Source: Paenibacillus oenotherae (lineage in GTDB: Bacteria; Bacillota; Bacilli; Paenibacillales; Paenibacillaceae). From it: 64,000 bases of DNA. The translations under genes were made by a program, and so were the position numbers. A model generated the notes under the pieces. The model had not been told where the DNA came from. It was given only the letters and a program-made list of their open reading frames with translations, and searched no databases. Location: the NCBI RefSeq assembly GCF_019443105.1, contig NZ_JAHZIJ010000001.1:620001-684000 (forward strand), written 5' to 3'. Below are positions 23,821 to 31,893 of this stretch, one piece after another. Positions within the stretch are counted from its first letter, which is position 1, and each line of letters starts with the position of its first letter.

Positions 23821-26800
23821 CGCCGCCATCATCCTCCCGTCTCATCCTCATTCCGAATCTGCCTGCACCGTTCCGATCCCCGGGCACTATGCCCTCGTCT
23901 TCCTGCACCTGATCTGCAGCAAGCAGATTCCAGACCTCATCCTTGCCCGGCTTGCTAAGCTTGGTATAGGCATTGCCTTCAACGAGTGGATCAAACTGGC
24001 ATACCGGCTTGTAGACGCAAAACTGGCAGGGCGACTTCACTCCCAGACGATAAGGAGCAATCGACACATCGCCGCCCGCGATCCGGTCGCCTATTCCTCG
24101 AAGCGTTCCGCGCACCGAGCGGCGGAGCGTATCCCACTGCTCGTCAGACGCTACTGAAGAGCTGCTGTAGAAGCCGCCGTCCCGCTTAAGCGCAAGCGGC
24201 AGCAGCTCTGAATAACCCGTCTCCAGGGAATGGTCCATCATTCGGGCTGTTTTCTCATCAGCGAGCACTAATCCCTTCAGCTTGAACCGTTTCAGCATTT
24301 CTGTTCTTGCCTTATCCCGCGACAGTGCATTGGAGGCGGACAGCAGCGGGTTATGCACATGAAAATAAAGGACCCCCGCAGGCCGCGCTTCTTGACCTAG
24401 CCACGTCGGAGCCGCGTTAAGCAGCACATCCAGATACGTAAGCATTTGCAGGGCGAGACCGTAGGCCACTTCCTCCAGCCTGAGCTGCGTTGCGCTGGAT
24501 TTGAAATCGATCACCCGCAGCAGCAATCCTTCCTCTGTCTCCGCAGCGTCCACACGGTCGATCCTTCCGGACATTTCCATCGTCCGTCCATTCGCTAGCG
24601 GAATACGTACAGGGGGCAGCGGCCCTTCCGGTCCGAAGCCGATCTCGACTCCGACCGGCTGGAAATCGGCTCGCCTTGCATGCTCGCCGAGTATAACCGC
24701 CGCTTGGCCGACAATATCCTGCAGCTTGCGGGCCACATAACGATTGCGGCTGCTGCTGAACAGAATTTGCGATTGCAGCCGCTCCGCCAGCTCTTCGACG
24801 ACGATCGCCGCTTCCTTGCGAATACCATCGGCATCCATCTCCCCCCATCGCTCGCCAAGCGTCTGGGCCAGCCTGCTAAGTGCCGCATGGAACAATTGCC
24901 CAATATCCGGAGCCGCAAGCTTGAATTGCGCGCGCTCCCGAAGCCGCAGGCCATGGATGGCAAAATGCTGGAACGGGCAGGAGACGAAGCGCTCCATCCG
25001 CGACACGCTTCCCCTAAGCATCGTGCCGTACAGCAAGTCAGCAGCAGCAGCGGACAGCTTCGACGCCTCGTTGGAATATTGGAGCGAGCCAACCAGCCGC
25101 TGCAGCTTGTCCTGCCACTGCGGACGGACGGCAAACCAATTGAAAGCCTCCCACCATAATGGAGCGATGACTCCCCCGTGACGCCACGTACGGAGTTGGC
25201 TAATTAAATAAGAGAGCGTCCGCTCGGGATGCGCAATAAAGGAAAGCTGCTCCCCTTCCTTCATCCCCGCCGCAGGCTCAGCGGCAATCATCCGCTCCGG
25301 AATTCCCGGGAACATTCCCTTCACATGACGAATAACCTCGGATGCGTGCAGACTTTTCCCCTCTTCATCCGCCATAACCCAGCTGATCCAGAGATGGCGG
25401 CTGGGCATCGTGAGCGCATTGTAAATCAGAAATCGTTCGTCCAGCAGCCTTCTGCGGACACTCGGCGCCATGGCAAGCCCGCCATTGCCCAGACTTTCGC
25501 GCTCCTGCTCTGTCAGCACGCCATCCTCCTGGAACCGCTGCGGCATCACCCCGTCGTTGACTCCAAGCAGATAACAGACCGATACATGGCCCGGCCTGGT
25601 ACGATCAATGCTCCCAATGAGCACTTCATCGATTGAAGGCGGGACTGCCGCAAGCTTCATGCTTTCCAGGCCCGTTTCCACCATGCCTGCGAACAGCGGC
25701 AGCGATACCGGCTCCTCGCCCGTCATCTCCGTTAATTGATCCAGCAAATTCATGACGCCGTCCCACAGCTGCTTATGCTCTCTGGCTCGCTGCGTTTGTC
25801 CTCCCGCAATTGCGCTGCGGCTCCAGCTCTCCAATCTGTCCGGAGCCCCGATGCCAATAAGCAGCAGATAGAGCGCTTCACACATTTCCCTTACATTGGC
25901 AGACTTCTTGAGCGCCCGATTGAAGCTGTGCAGCGGCGGAACAACTGCTTCCCTTGCCCTCATGACGACTTCGAACACACGTTTTTCCCGCTCCCCTGCC
26001 TCAAGGGCTTCCCCTTCCAGCGTATCGCGTGTGAAAGGCTTCCACTGGCTGGCAGAGATCCACCTGTTGCCGTCAATACCGGCAGCTAGCGCATAATTTT
26101 CGAGCAGGTCAAAGTATTCTCTTGTCACACTGCCGTCCTCTGGAAGCAGCAGCTCCGTCTTGATGCAGCGGAATACCGCTTCATAACGCCAGCCATGCTG
26201 GGCGATCTCAAGTGCGGAACGTATAAATTCAACCAGCGGATGATGCAGTGCCGCGTTCTTCTGATCCAGAAAACAAGGAATATCGTAATCGGCAAAGACC
26301 GCCGTTATGTAATCATTGTAATCCGGCGCGTTTCGCACCATAACAGCCAGCTCGCGGTAGCGCAATCCGTCATCCTTCACTCTTCGCACAATATCGCGGG
26401 CAACCGCCTCAACCTCCGCTCTTCGGCTTGCTGCCGAATAGAGCGATACACTGCCATTCTCCAATTGCTCCGGCGCCAGCGTCATCGCAGCACGGTCGCG
26501 GAAATGGCGCTCGATATGGGCCAGCATCGGACGGTCACGGAAACGGTAGGGCGTCCCTCCTAATACGAGAGATTCCTCCACCGACACACCGCCTTGAACC
26601 GCCAGATCCCGCAGCGCAATGAACGTTTCAGCTGTCGGATGGAACAATTCAAGCTCATGCGGCAATTCTCCTTGGGCATAAGGCCGATCCAGACACAAGG
26701 TTACGGTCACATCATCCGCATGCTGAAGCAGAGCGGAGAGAGCTTCAAATTCCTTAGGGGTAAAACCATGAAAGCCATCGACCCAGATGCGGGCTCCCCG

Positions 26801-27391
26801 CATGGACGAGGCCAAGCCGAAACCTTTGGTCATCCAGCTCAAATAATCTTCCGAATCTATATATAAACCAGCAAGCTCATGATCCAGTTCCGAATGAATG
26901 AGCTGCAGATCATGAAGCTTGCGGTTAAGCAACGAATGGGTGGAGCCTTGCTGGCTCTCGGTGAACTGCTCTACGGCCTCTGCCGTGATGCCGTACCGCT
27001 TCCACTCCGTCAGCAGCTCGCCTAACCGTTCGATGAAACCATGCTGTGATTCACTGCCCTGGAATAGCTGCAGCCGGTCAGACAATCGATTGACAATTTT
27101 GTACAGCATCATGTTCTTGCCGTCCTCGTTAATGGGAACAAGCGCAGTTCCGCCCGTCTCCTGCATTACACGAAAAGCAAGCCTTCTGAAGCTGAGCGCT
27201 TGCGCTCTGATCGTCCCGTCCAGCTCAGAATCACGAAGCAGAGCATACTCAGTTTGAAAAGTCGCTTGCTCCGGCACCAGCATAATGAGCGGCGGGCCGT
27301 CAGGCTGCCGGAGCACCTCGTTGCGTATATGATCAAGGCAATAACGGGTTTTGCCTGAACCCGGCCGGCCAATTACAAAACGGAGCGCCAT
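23813..27391 (-). CDS. addB: helicase-exonuclease AddB subunit
   Basis: A 1192-residue AddB. N-terminal Walker A GRPGSGKTRYC (8-18), used for ATP binding in the translocation complex; an inactivated helicase region responsible for Chi recognition; a C-terminal nuclease with VIDFKSSA and LQMLTYLD. The four cysteines of the iron-sulfur cluster are visible: one in SCPFQHFAIHG (about 810) and three in the tail SPCQFCVYKPVCQFDP. First gene of the repair operon; its tail overlaps addA by 8 bases. Upstream lies a 355-base repeat-rich gap. Confidence 0.95.
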   Translation of the reverse strand: MALRFVIGRPGSGKTRYCLDHIRNEVLRQPDGPPLIMLVPEQATFQTEYALLRDSELDGTIRAQALSFRRLAFRVMQETGGTALVPINEDGKNMMLYKIVNRLSDRLQLFQGSESQHGFIERLGELLTEWKRYGITAEAVEQFTESQQGSTHSLLNRKLHDLQLIHSELDHELAGLYIDSEDYLSWMTKGFGLASSMRGARIWVDGFHGFTPKEFEALSALLQHADDVTVTLCLDRPYAQGELPHELELFHPTAETFIALRDLAVQGGVSVEESLVLGGTPYRFRDRPMLAHIERHFRDRAAMTLAPEQLENGSVSLYSAASRRAEVEAVARDIVRRVKDDGLRYRELAVMVRNAPDYNDYITAVFADYDIPCFLDQKNAALHHPLVEFIRSALEIAQHGWRYEAVFRCIKTELLLPEDGSVTREYFDLLENYALAAGIDGNRWISASQWKPFTRDTLEGEALEAGEREKRVFEVVMRAREAVVPPLHSFNRALKKSANVREMCEALYLLLIGIGAPDRLESWSRSAIAGGQTQRAREHKQLWDGVMNLLDQLTEMTGEEPVSLPLFAGMVETGLESMKLAAVPPSIDEVLIGSIDRTRPGHVSVCYLLGVNDGVMPQRFQEDGVLTEQERESLGNGGLAMAPSVRRRLLDERFLIYNALTMPSRHLWISWVMADEEGKSLHASEVIRHVKGMFPGIPERMIAAEPAAGMKEGEQLSFIAHPERTLSYLISQLRTWRHGGVIAPLWWEAFNWFAVRPQWQDKLQRLVGSLQYSNEASKLSAAAADLLYGTMLRGSVSRMERFVSCPFQHFAIHGLRLRERAQFKLAAPDIGQLFHAALSRLAQTLGERWGEMDADGIRKEAAIVVEELAERLQSQILFSSSRNRYVARKLQDIVGQAAVILGEHARRADFQPVGVEIGFGPEGPLPPVRIPLANGRTMEMSGRIDRVDAAETEEGLLLRVIDFKSSATQLRLEEVAYGLALQMLTYLDVLLNAAPTWLGQEARPAGVLYFHVHNPLLSASNALSRDKARTEMLKRFKLKGLVLADEKTARMMDHSLETGYSELLPLALKRDGGFYSSSSVASDEQWDTLRRSVRGTLRGIGDRIAGGDVSIAPYRLGVKSPCQFCVYKPVCQFDPLVEGNAYTKLSKPGKDEVWNLLAADQVQEDEGIVPGDRNGAGRFGMRMRREDDGGDD

Positions 27392-27597
27392 GCACCCACC
27401 TCTTCTCGTTTGCGATTCTATTATTCTACCATACCATAGTTCGTTCTTTCACCTCAAAACACGAACATGCATTCCATTTCCAAGCAGGGAAATAGTGTGT
27501 ACAGAGCCAACTTCTCGATTTCTCTCCACAACTGCCCGTCAGATGCAAAAAAGACATGCATCACTTTATCAGTGAAAACATGTCCTTGGTTAACGCT

Positions 27598-27741
27598 TTT
27601 ATGCAGCTTTTATGCAGCTTTTACGCAGCCTGTATACCGCCGTGCTGCTGCCCTGTATACCGCCCCGTGCTACTTCCTGTATACAGCCGTGCTACTGCGT
27701 ATACCGCCGTGCTACTGCCTGTATACTCCTGTATGCTGTCG
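27598..27741. repeat. compound tandem-repeat array between addB and the rRNA methyltransferase
   Basis: First, three 11-base units (TTTATGCAGCT twice, TTTACGCAGCC once; 27598-27630). Directly abutting are about five units of 20-24 bases built on TGTATACCGCCGTGCTACTG (starts at 27631, 27654, 27678, 27698 and 27720). Unit lengths vary by small indels. The gap 27392-27746 otherwise holds the addB promoter region, with a GTTCGT...ACGAAC inverted pair at 27439-27466. No ORF is supported. Confidence 0.65.
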
Positions 27742-27746
27742 TCTTC

Positions 27747-29237
27747 TCAGCGATTGCGAACCTCGAAAATTCCGAATTTCAAATAATGTCCCTCGCTCAC
27801 TCCAAGAATCTGCGGGTGATCCTTACCTGCGGCGCGCCATTCGATTAGGCGGAGCGTCTTGCCAGCATCGACTGCGGCTGCTTGTATCGTTTCCAGAAAC
27901 AAATCCGGACGCATGTGATAGGAGCAGCTGGCCGTTACGAGATAGCCTCCTTCGTTGACCAGCTTCATGCCATGAAGATTAATATCCTTATAGCCTCTGA
28001 CGGCACTCGGAACGGCCCCCTTAGACTTCGCGAATGCAGGAGGATCGAGAATGACGACATCCCAGGTGCGGCCTGTACCGCTAAGCGGCTTGGACGTATC
28101 TATCTTGCCGCTACCGGATTTTCCGCGTTCAGCCCGTTCATCCAGCCCCTTCGCCTGAGTACGCAAATAGTCAAAGGCATCGGCCACTACAAATTCAACA
28201 CGGTCTTCGAACCCGTTGCGGGCCACATTGCGCCGTGCGGTCTCAATCGCATGTTCGGACACATCCAGACAGGTGACCTTCTTTGCCCCGTATTGACAGG
28301 CATGCAGAGTGAAGCTTCCTGTATGAGCAAAGCATTCCAGCACATTTGCTCCGTCCCAGTAGGGAAAAGTCACGATTTTGCCGTTAGCGTTAACCGGTAC
28401 CCGAACCGTACTCTTCAACGCTTCAAGCGCTCCCGTATCATCTCCGGCATAAAGATCCGATTCCGTAGTGCCGCCCTTGCCTGCTTCCTCAGACATCTCG
28501 GCAGCAGAACGCTCCACCAATGAAATTCCGCTTCTGAAGCCCCAGCCGGTCATAAGCGGTGCGATTGATGCCCGGTTCTCGCGCTGGTCGTAGAAATAAC
28601 CCGTCTTCTGCCCCTCTGCTATATCGACTTCCATCAGCAGTCCGTTCTCACGAATATCTACAATGGCCGGACATTCGCCGAACAGGACACCAGTGCGCTC
28701 CTCTAATCCTTCCAGCTCGCGCACGGACACATCGCTTCGCTCGTAAATTCCTGTCGGTGCGAACACATGGATCAATGCATTCACAATTGATTCACGATGG
28801 ATATCCATTCCAAGCGTCAGCAGTTGCACGACAAGCACGCCGCCGAACCGGTCTACGATCAATCCAGGAAGAAAATCAGCCTCGCCATAAACAAGCCGGC
28901 AGTCATTCCCGGCTACAAAACGCTCGCGGTGCAGCTTGCATTGCTGGAATCGTTCGCGGAAATATGCTTCATCCATCGCTTGCAGCGGTTTATATGACAC
29001 GATGCGCACAGTGAGCTGCGATTTCGGGTTCCAATATCCTGTTGCCAAATATCTCCCTTGATGATTCACTACATCTACCAGATCTCCGGGTGAGGACTCC
29101 CCATCCATTCTCGCAATCTCACTGGCATACACCCACGGATGTCCTTGCTCCAGCCTCTTTTTTCGTTCCTTTTGCAATACCGCTTTTGCCCGTTCCATCC
29201 TGCTTTCCATCCCTTCAAATTCCTTAACAGCCTGCAT
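27747..29237 (-). CDS. class I SAM-dependent rRNA methyltransferase (RlmI/YwbD type)
   Basis: A 496-residue enzyme with an N-terminal PUA RNA-binding domain (KKRLEQGHPWVYASEIARMDG) and a Rossmann methyltransferase domain (NVLECFAHTGSFTLHACQYGAKKVTCLDVSEHAI around residue 300). Catalytic motif is ILDPPAFAKSK near 410. Relatives methylate 23S rRNA (E. coli RlmI makes m5C; B. subtilis YwbD has been linked to m7G), so the modified base is left open. Two low-complexity insertions (about 255-285 and 370-395) are unusual. The start is uncertain: ATGs at 29210 and 29198 are alternatives, the latter aligning best with short homologues. Confidence 0.88.
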   Translation of the reverse strand: MQAVKEFEGMESRMERAKAVLQKERKKRLEQGHPWVYASEIARMDGESSPGDLVDVVNHQGRYLATGYWNPKSQLTVRIVSYKPLQAMDEAYFRERFQQCKLHRERFVAGNDCRLVYGEADFLPGLIVDRFGGVLVVQLLTLGMDIHRESIVNALIHVFAPTGIYERSDVSVRELEGLEERTGVLFGECPAIVDIRENGLLMEVDIAEGQKTGYFYDQRENRASIAPLMTGWGFRSGISLVERSAAEMSEEAGKGGTTESDLYAGDDTGALEALKSTVRVPVNANGKIVTFPYWDGANVLECFAHTGSFTLHACQYGAKKVTCLDVSEHAIETARRNVARNGFEDRVEFVVADAFDYLRTQAKGLDERAERGKSGSGKIDTSKPLSGTGRTWDVVILDPPAFAKSKGAVPSAVRGYKDINLHGMKLVNEGGYLVTASCSYHMRPDLFLETIQAAAVDAGKTLRLIEWRAAGKDHPQILGVSEGHYLKFGIFEVRNR

Positions 29238-29264
29238 CGTGCTGTTTTCGTTAATATGCTTTTA

Positions 29265-29435
29265 CCCGCTTACAGCGATAAAGAAGTGAGGCCCTATTCG
29301 TTGTAAGCCGGTTTTTCCGGTTTATGTCTCTGTCAGCGGCCTGCTTTCCTTCTCGCTCGGCGGCTATTGCACGTTTTTTCCCGCTTACAGCACCGAAAAA
29401 GCGGGGCTCCATTCGCTGTAAGCCGGCTTATCCGG
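29265..29435. repeat. two copies of a palindrome-bearing TGTAAGC repeat unit
   Basis: Both copies follow the same plan: CCCGCTTACAGC, an A-rich segment, GGGC/GGC, ATTCG, then TGTAAGCCGG and TTTTCCGG or CTTATCCGG. Each therefore carries facing CTTACAGC / GCTGTAAG (or TTGTAAG) arms about 25-30 bases apart. The core is that of the cluster at 14035-14223, so this is a dispersed intergenic repeat family. Confidence 0.6.
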
Positions 29436-29488
29436 CGTATCCGACCTATGCGGTTTATCCAGCTTATCCGGTTCTTCCGCTTATGCGG
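29427..29488. repeat. nonamer tandem array
   Basis: Seven contiguous units: CTTATCCGG, CGTATCCGA, CCTATGCGG, TTTATCCAG, CTTATCCGG, TTCTTCCG (8 bases), CTTATGCGG. It grows out of the end of the preceding repeat unit, whose last nine bases are the first nonamer, suggesting slippage expansion. Confidence 0.65.
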
Positions 29489-29708
29489 TTCAGCCCGCTT
29501 GCCAGCTTAGCTCGCTCAGCCGCTGAACACTAATTTCATCCGCATATGTTTGGCCGTTTGGCCAGCATATACTGCAACCTGTACGATCCGTCCTTGCTGC
29601 CAACCGTGCGTTTGTCATGCTTGTCTGCTCAAATTCATATACATGAGAAGAAAGGTTTCTCGAACTAGTCCGCTCGCAGCATTCAGCCTTCAGCAAAGGA
29701 GCAATCAT

Positions 29709-30704
29709 ATGCAATCGATTATTCACGTTCTCACAGGTTTCGCGGTCTTTCTGGCCGGTATGAAAATAATGGAGCTGGCGCTGCATCGGTCTGTCGGACA
29801 GCATCTGCACGGCATCCTGCACAAATCGACCGCAACGCCCTTACACGGTCTCGTTGTCGGAACAGCAACAACGGCCGTTCTGCAGAGCAGCACGGCCGTT
29901 ACGGTCATGACAATCGGCCTCGTCAATGCCGGATTGCTCACTTTTCCCCGCACGCTCGGCATTATTCTCGGCACCAATATCGGAACTTGCTTAACGACCG
30001 AATTAATTGGTCTCAATCTGAATGGGCTCGCCTGGCCGCTCCTCCAAGTATCACTCGGCTTATGGCTGCTAACCGCGCTGCTCGGTGAGATCGGACTTAT
30101 GCAGGGCGGCAGCAGCAAATGGCAGCATAGCGGAGCAGCAAGCGGCAAAAGCTGGCTTCAGCCCCTTCGCAATAGCTCCGTCATCGCAGGAGGCTTCTCC
30201 CTGCTGTTAATCGGGATCGGACTTATGCAATCGGTAGCCGCCGACGTTCAAGCCAGCGGCATCTTCCATACATTCCTTCACCGGGCAGAGAACAGTGTGC
30301 TATGGGGGCTCGCTGCCGGAGTCATACTGACAGCTGCCGTTCACAGCAGCGCTGCTGTCATTGGCATCGTCATGGGGCTTGCGTCTGTTGGTGCGATGCC
30401 CATTGAAGTTGGCATTGCCGTCGTGCTTGGCTCCAATGTAGGAACCTGCATCACTGCCATGCTCGCATCCATCGGCGGAACCAAGTCCGGCCGGTTCGTC
30501 GCCTGGTCGCATGTGCTGCTGAATATATGCGGCGCAGCACTCTTTGCCCCATTTGTCTCAGAGCTTCATACTGTTGCAGGCTGGATATCCTCATCCCCGG
30601 CTGCCCAGATCGCTCATGCCCAGACGATCTTTAATATGCTGAGCTCTCTTCTGGCCCTGCCCCTGTGCTACCTTCCCCGGATTCAGCGCCTATCGCCGAA
30701 TTGA
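29709..30704 (+). CDS. Na/Pi-cotransporter family protein (NptA/YjbB type)
   Basis: A 331-residue membrane protein of the type II Na+/phosphate cotransporter family. Two inverted-repeat halves each carry the QSSTAVT-like signature: LQSSTAVTVMTIGLVNAG at about 57 and VHSSAAVIGIVMGLASVG at about 210, each followed by a GTNIGTC or GSNVGTC motif. Family members move phosphate with sodium; no PhoU-like tail is present, so it is a short form. The ATG at 29709 has AAAGGAGC upstream. The final 74 bases overlap the 3' end of deoC on the other strand, so the two transcripts converge and overlap. Confidence 0.88.
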   Translation: MQSIIHVLTGFAVFLAGMKIMELALHRSVGQHLHGILHKSTATPLHGLVVGTATTAVLQSSTAVTVMTIGLVNAGLLTFPRTLGIILGTNIGTCLTTELIGLNLNGLAWPLLQVSLGLWLLTALLGEIGLMQGGSSKWQHSGAASGKSWLQPLRNSSVIAGGFSLLLIGIGLMQSVAADVQASGIFHTFLHRAENSVLWGLAAGVILTAAVHSSAAVIGIVMGLASVGAMPIEVGIAVVLGSNVGTCITAMLASIGGTKSGRFVAWSHVLLNICGAALFAPFVSELHTVAGWISSSPAAQIAHAQTIFNMLSSLLALPLCYLPRIQRLSPN

Positions 30705-31362
30705 CAATAATGACGCCAGAGCTTGTTCCTAATCGGTTCGCTCCCGCCCTCAGCATCTGGATGGCTGTCGCCGCATCACGAATACCGCCCGAGGCTTTAA
30801 CGCCAATGCCAGCTGATACCGAAGCTCGCATCAGCCTAATGTCTGCCTCCGTGGCACCGCCTGGGCCGAAGCCGGTCGAGGTCTTCACATAATGCGCACC
30901 CGCCGCTTCCGCTACACGGCAAGCCTCTGACTTATGCTCGTCATCCAGCAGGCCGGTCTCAAGAATAACCTTAACAATTGCTTTGCCTTCCACCGCACGG
31001 ACAATAGCCGATATATCATGGGCAACCGTACCGAAACGCTCTTCCATTACGGCTCCGACCGGAAGCACCATATCAATTTCCTTCGCCCCGTCTTCCACAG
31101 CATTGACAGCTTCGAACACTTTGGCTTTCGTTGCCATAGCACCCAGCGGAAAACCGCAAACAACACTAATATGGACACCAGAGCCAGCAAGCTGCTCGCG
31201 GCACAGGGGAACCCATGAACCATTGACGCACACGCTATAAAATCCATGCTGGACAGCTTCCTCACAAAGCCTGATGATGTCCCGCTCCGTCGCAGCCGGC
31301 TTCAATAGCGTATGATCGATAAAACGGGCGATTGGCTTGCCGGGCTCCCAGATCTCCACCAT
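30631..31362 (-). CDS. deoC: deoxyribose-phosphate aldolase
   Basis: A 243-residue class I aldolase cleaving 2-deoxyribose 5-phosphate to acetaldehyde and glyceraldehyde 3-phosphate. Active-site segments: FIDHTLLKP at the N-terminus, IDMVLPVGA (Asp), HYVKTSTGFG (Schiff-base Lys) and GVKASGGIRD (second Lys). The ATG at 31362 has GGAGGTG upstream and lies one base past the Nudix stop, so the genes are coupled. Relative to typical 220-residue DeoC it has a tail of about 20 residues rich in Gly, Ser and Glu (GAESGEGSTGAGPEESS); that tail is encoded opposite the transporter's 3' end. Confidence 0.94.
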   Translation of the reverse strand: MVEIWEPGKPIARFIDHTLLKPAATERDIIRLCEEAVQHGFYSVCVNGSWVPLCREQLAGSGVHISVVCGFPLGAMATKAKVFEAVNAVEDGAKEIDMVLPVGAVMEERFGTVAHDISAIVRAVEGKAIVKVILETGLLDDEHKSEACRVAEAAGAHYVKTSTGFGPGGATEADIRLMRASVSAGIGVKASGGIRDAATAIQMLRAGANRLGTSSGVIIVNSAIGAESGEGSTGAGPEESSAY

Positions 31363-31363
31363 T

Positions 31364-31792
31364 TCACTGCACCTCCAAACCAAGCAGTTTGAGCGCTCCA
31401 GCCAAAATTCTATCGTTATTGTTATAACCGGATTGCCGTTGGCGTCGCCAAGCCTCAGACGGCTCGAACCATTCTACGCCGCGGATTTCTTCCACCTGTG
31501 CTTGCAGTTTGCCGCCCACAGCTTCCACTAGATAATAATGAACCTCTTTGTCCACACTGCCTTTGGACTCGTGGTTGTATTTATATTTAATCTGATCGAT
31601 GGGTGCGATAATAACGCCTTCCATGCCCGTTTCCTCGACAATTTCGCGGAGTGCGGTCTGTTCAACCGTCTCGCCCGGCTCCATTTTGCCTTTGGGCAAG
31701 GAAATTTTCCCGTATCGATCCTGTATCAATTGAATTTGCGTTTGTCCATCAATCCGGCGGAATACAACACCGCCTGCTGATATCTCTTTCAT
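31364..31792 (-). CDS. Nudix hydrolase
   Basis: A 142-residue single-domain Nudix protein. The Nudix box is GKMEPGETVEQTALREIVEE plus TG at about residues 34-56, following SAGGVVFRR at the N-terminus. It hydrolyses nucleoside diphosphates linked to another moiety; the layout (KISLPKGKMEPGE) resembles diadenosine tetraphosphate or (d)NTP-sanitising members, but specificity cannot be fixed. The ATG at 31792 has GAGGGGGAGC upstream. It pairs with deoC downstream, suggesting a nucleotide-salvage context. Confidence 0.9.
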   Translation of the reverse strand: MKEISAGGVVFRRIDGQTQIQLIQDRYGKISLPKGKMEPGETVEQTALREIVEETGMEGVIIAPIDQIKYKYNHESKGSVDKEVHYYLVEAVGGKLQAQVEEIRGVEWFEPSEAWRRQRQSGYNNNDRILAGALKLLGLEVQ

Positions 31793-31893
31793 GCTCGCTC
31801 CCCCTCTGCACACAGCCTATGTAGAGCAAGGATTCTTAGACGCAACCCGGCTTGGGTGGGCAAGAATCCTCGCTATAAGATTGCCTATACGCG

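Larger units (their letters stand above)
29238..29708. other. repeat-rich divergent gap of 471 bases
   Basis: Separates the minus-strand methyltransferase from the plus-strand transporter. It holds two related units of about 56 bases (29265-29320 and 29380-29435), a run of nonamers (29427-29488) and an inverted pair GTTCAGC / GCTGAAC (29488-29528). No convincing promoter hexamers were seen. A plus-strand ORF at 29324-29533 is a by-product of the 9-base periodicity. Confidence 0.5.

Noticed and set aside
27631-27741. CRISPR-like repeat spacing
   Set aside because: Units are contiguous with no unique spacers and of variable length, and no cas genes are present.
29324-29533. 69-residue plus-strand ORF with Tyr-Pro-Ala repeats
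   Set aside because: A product of the 9-base DNA periodicity, with no RBS or promoter.
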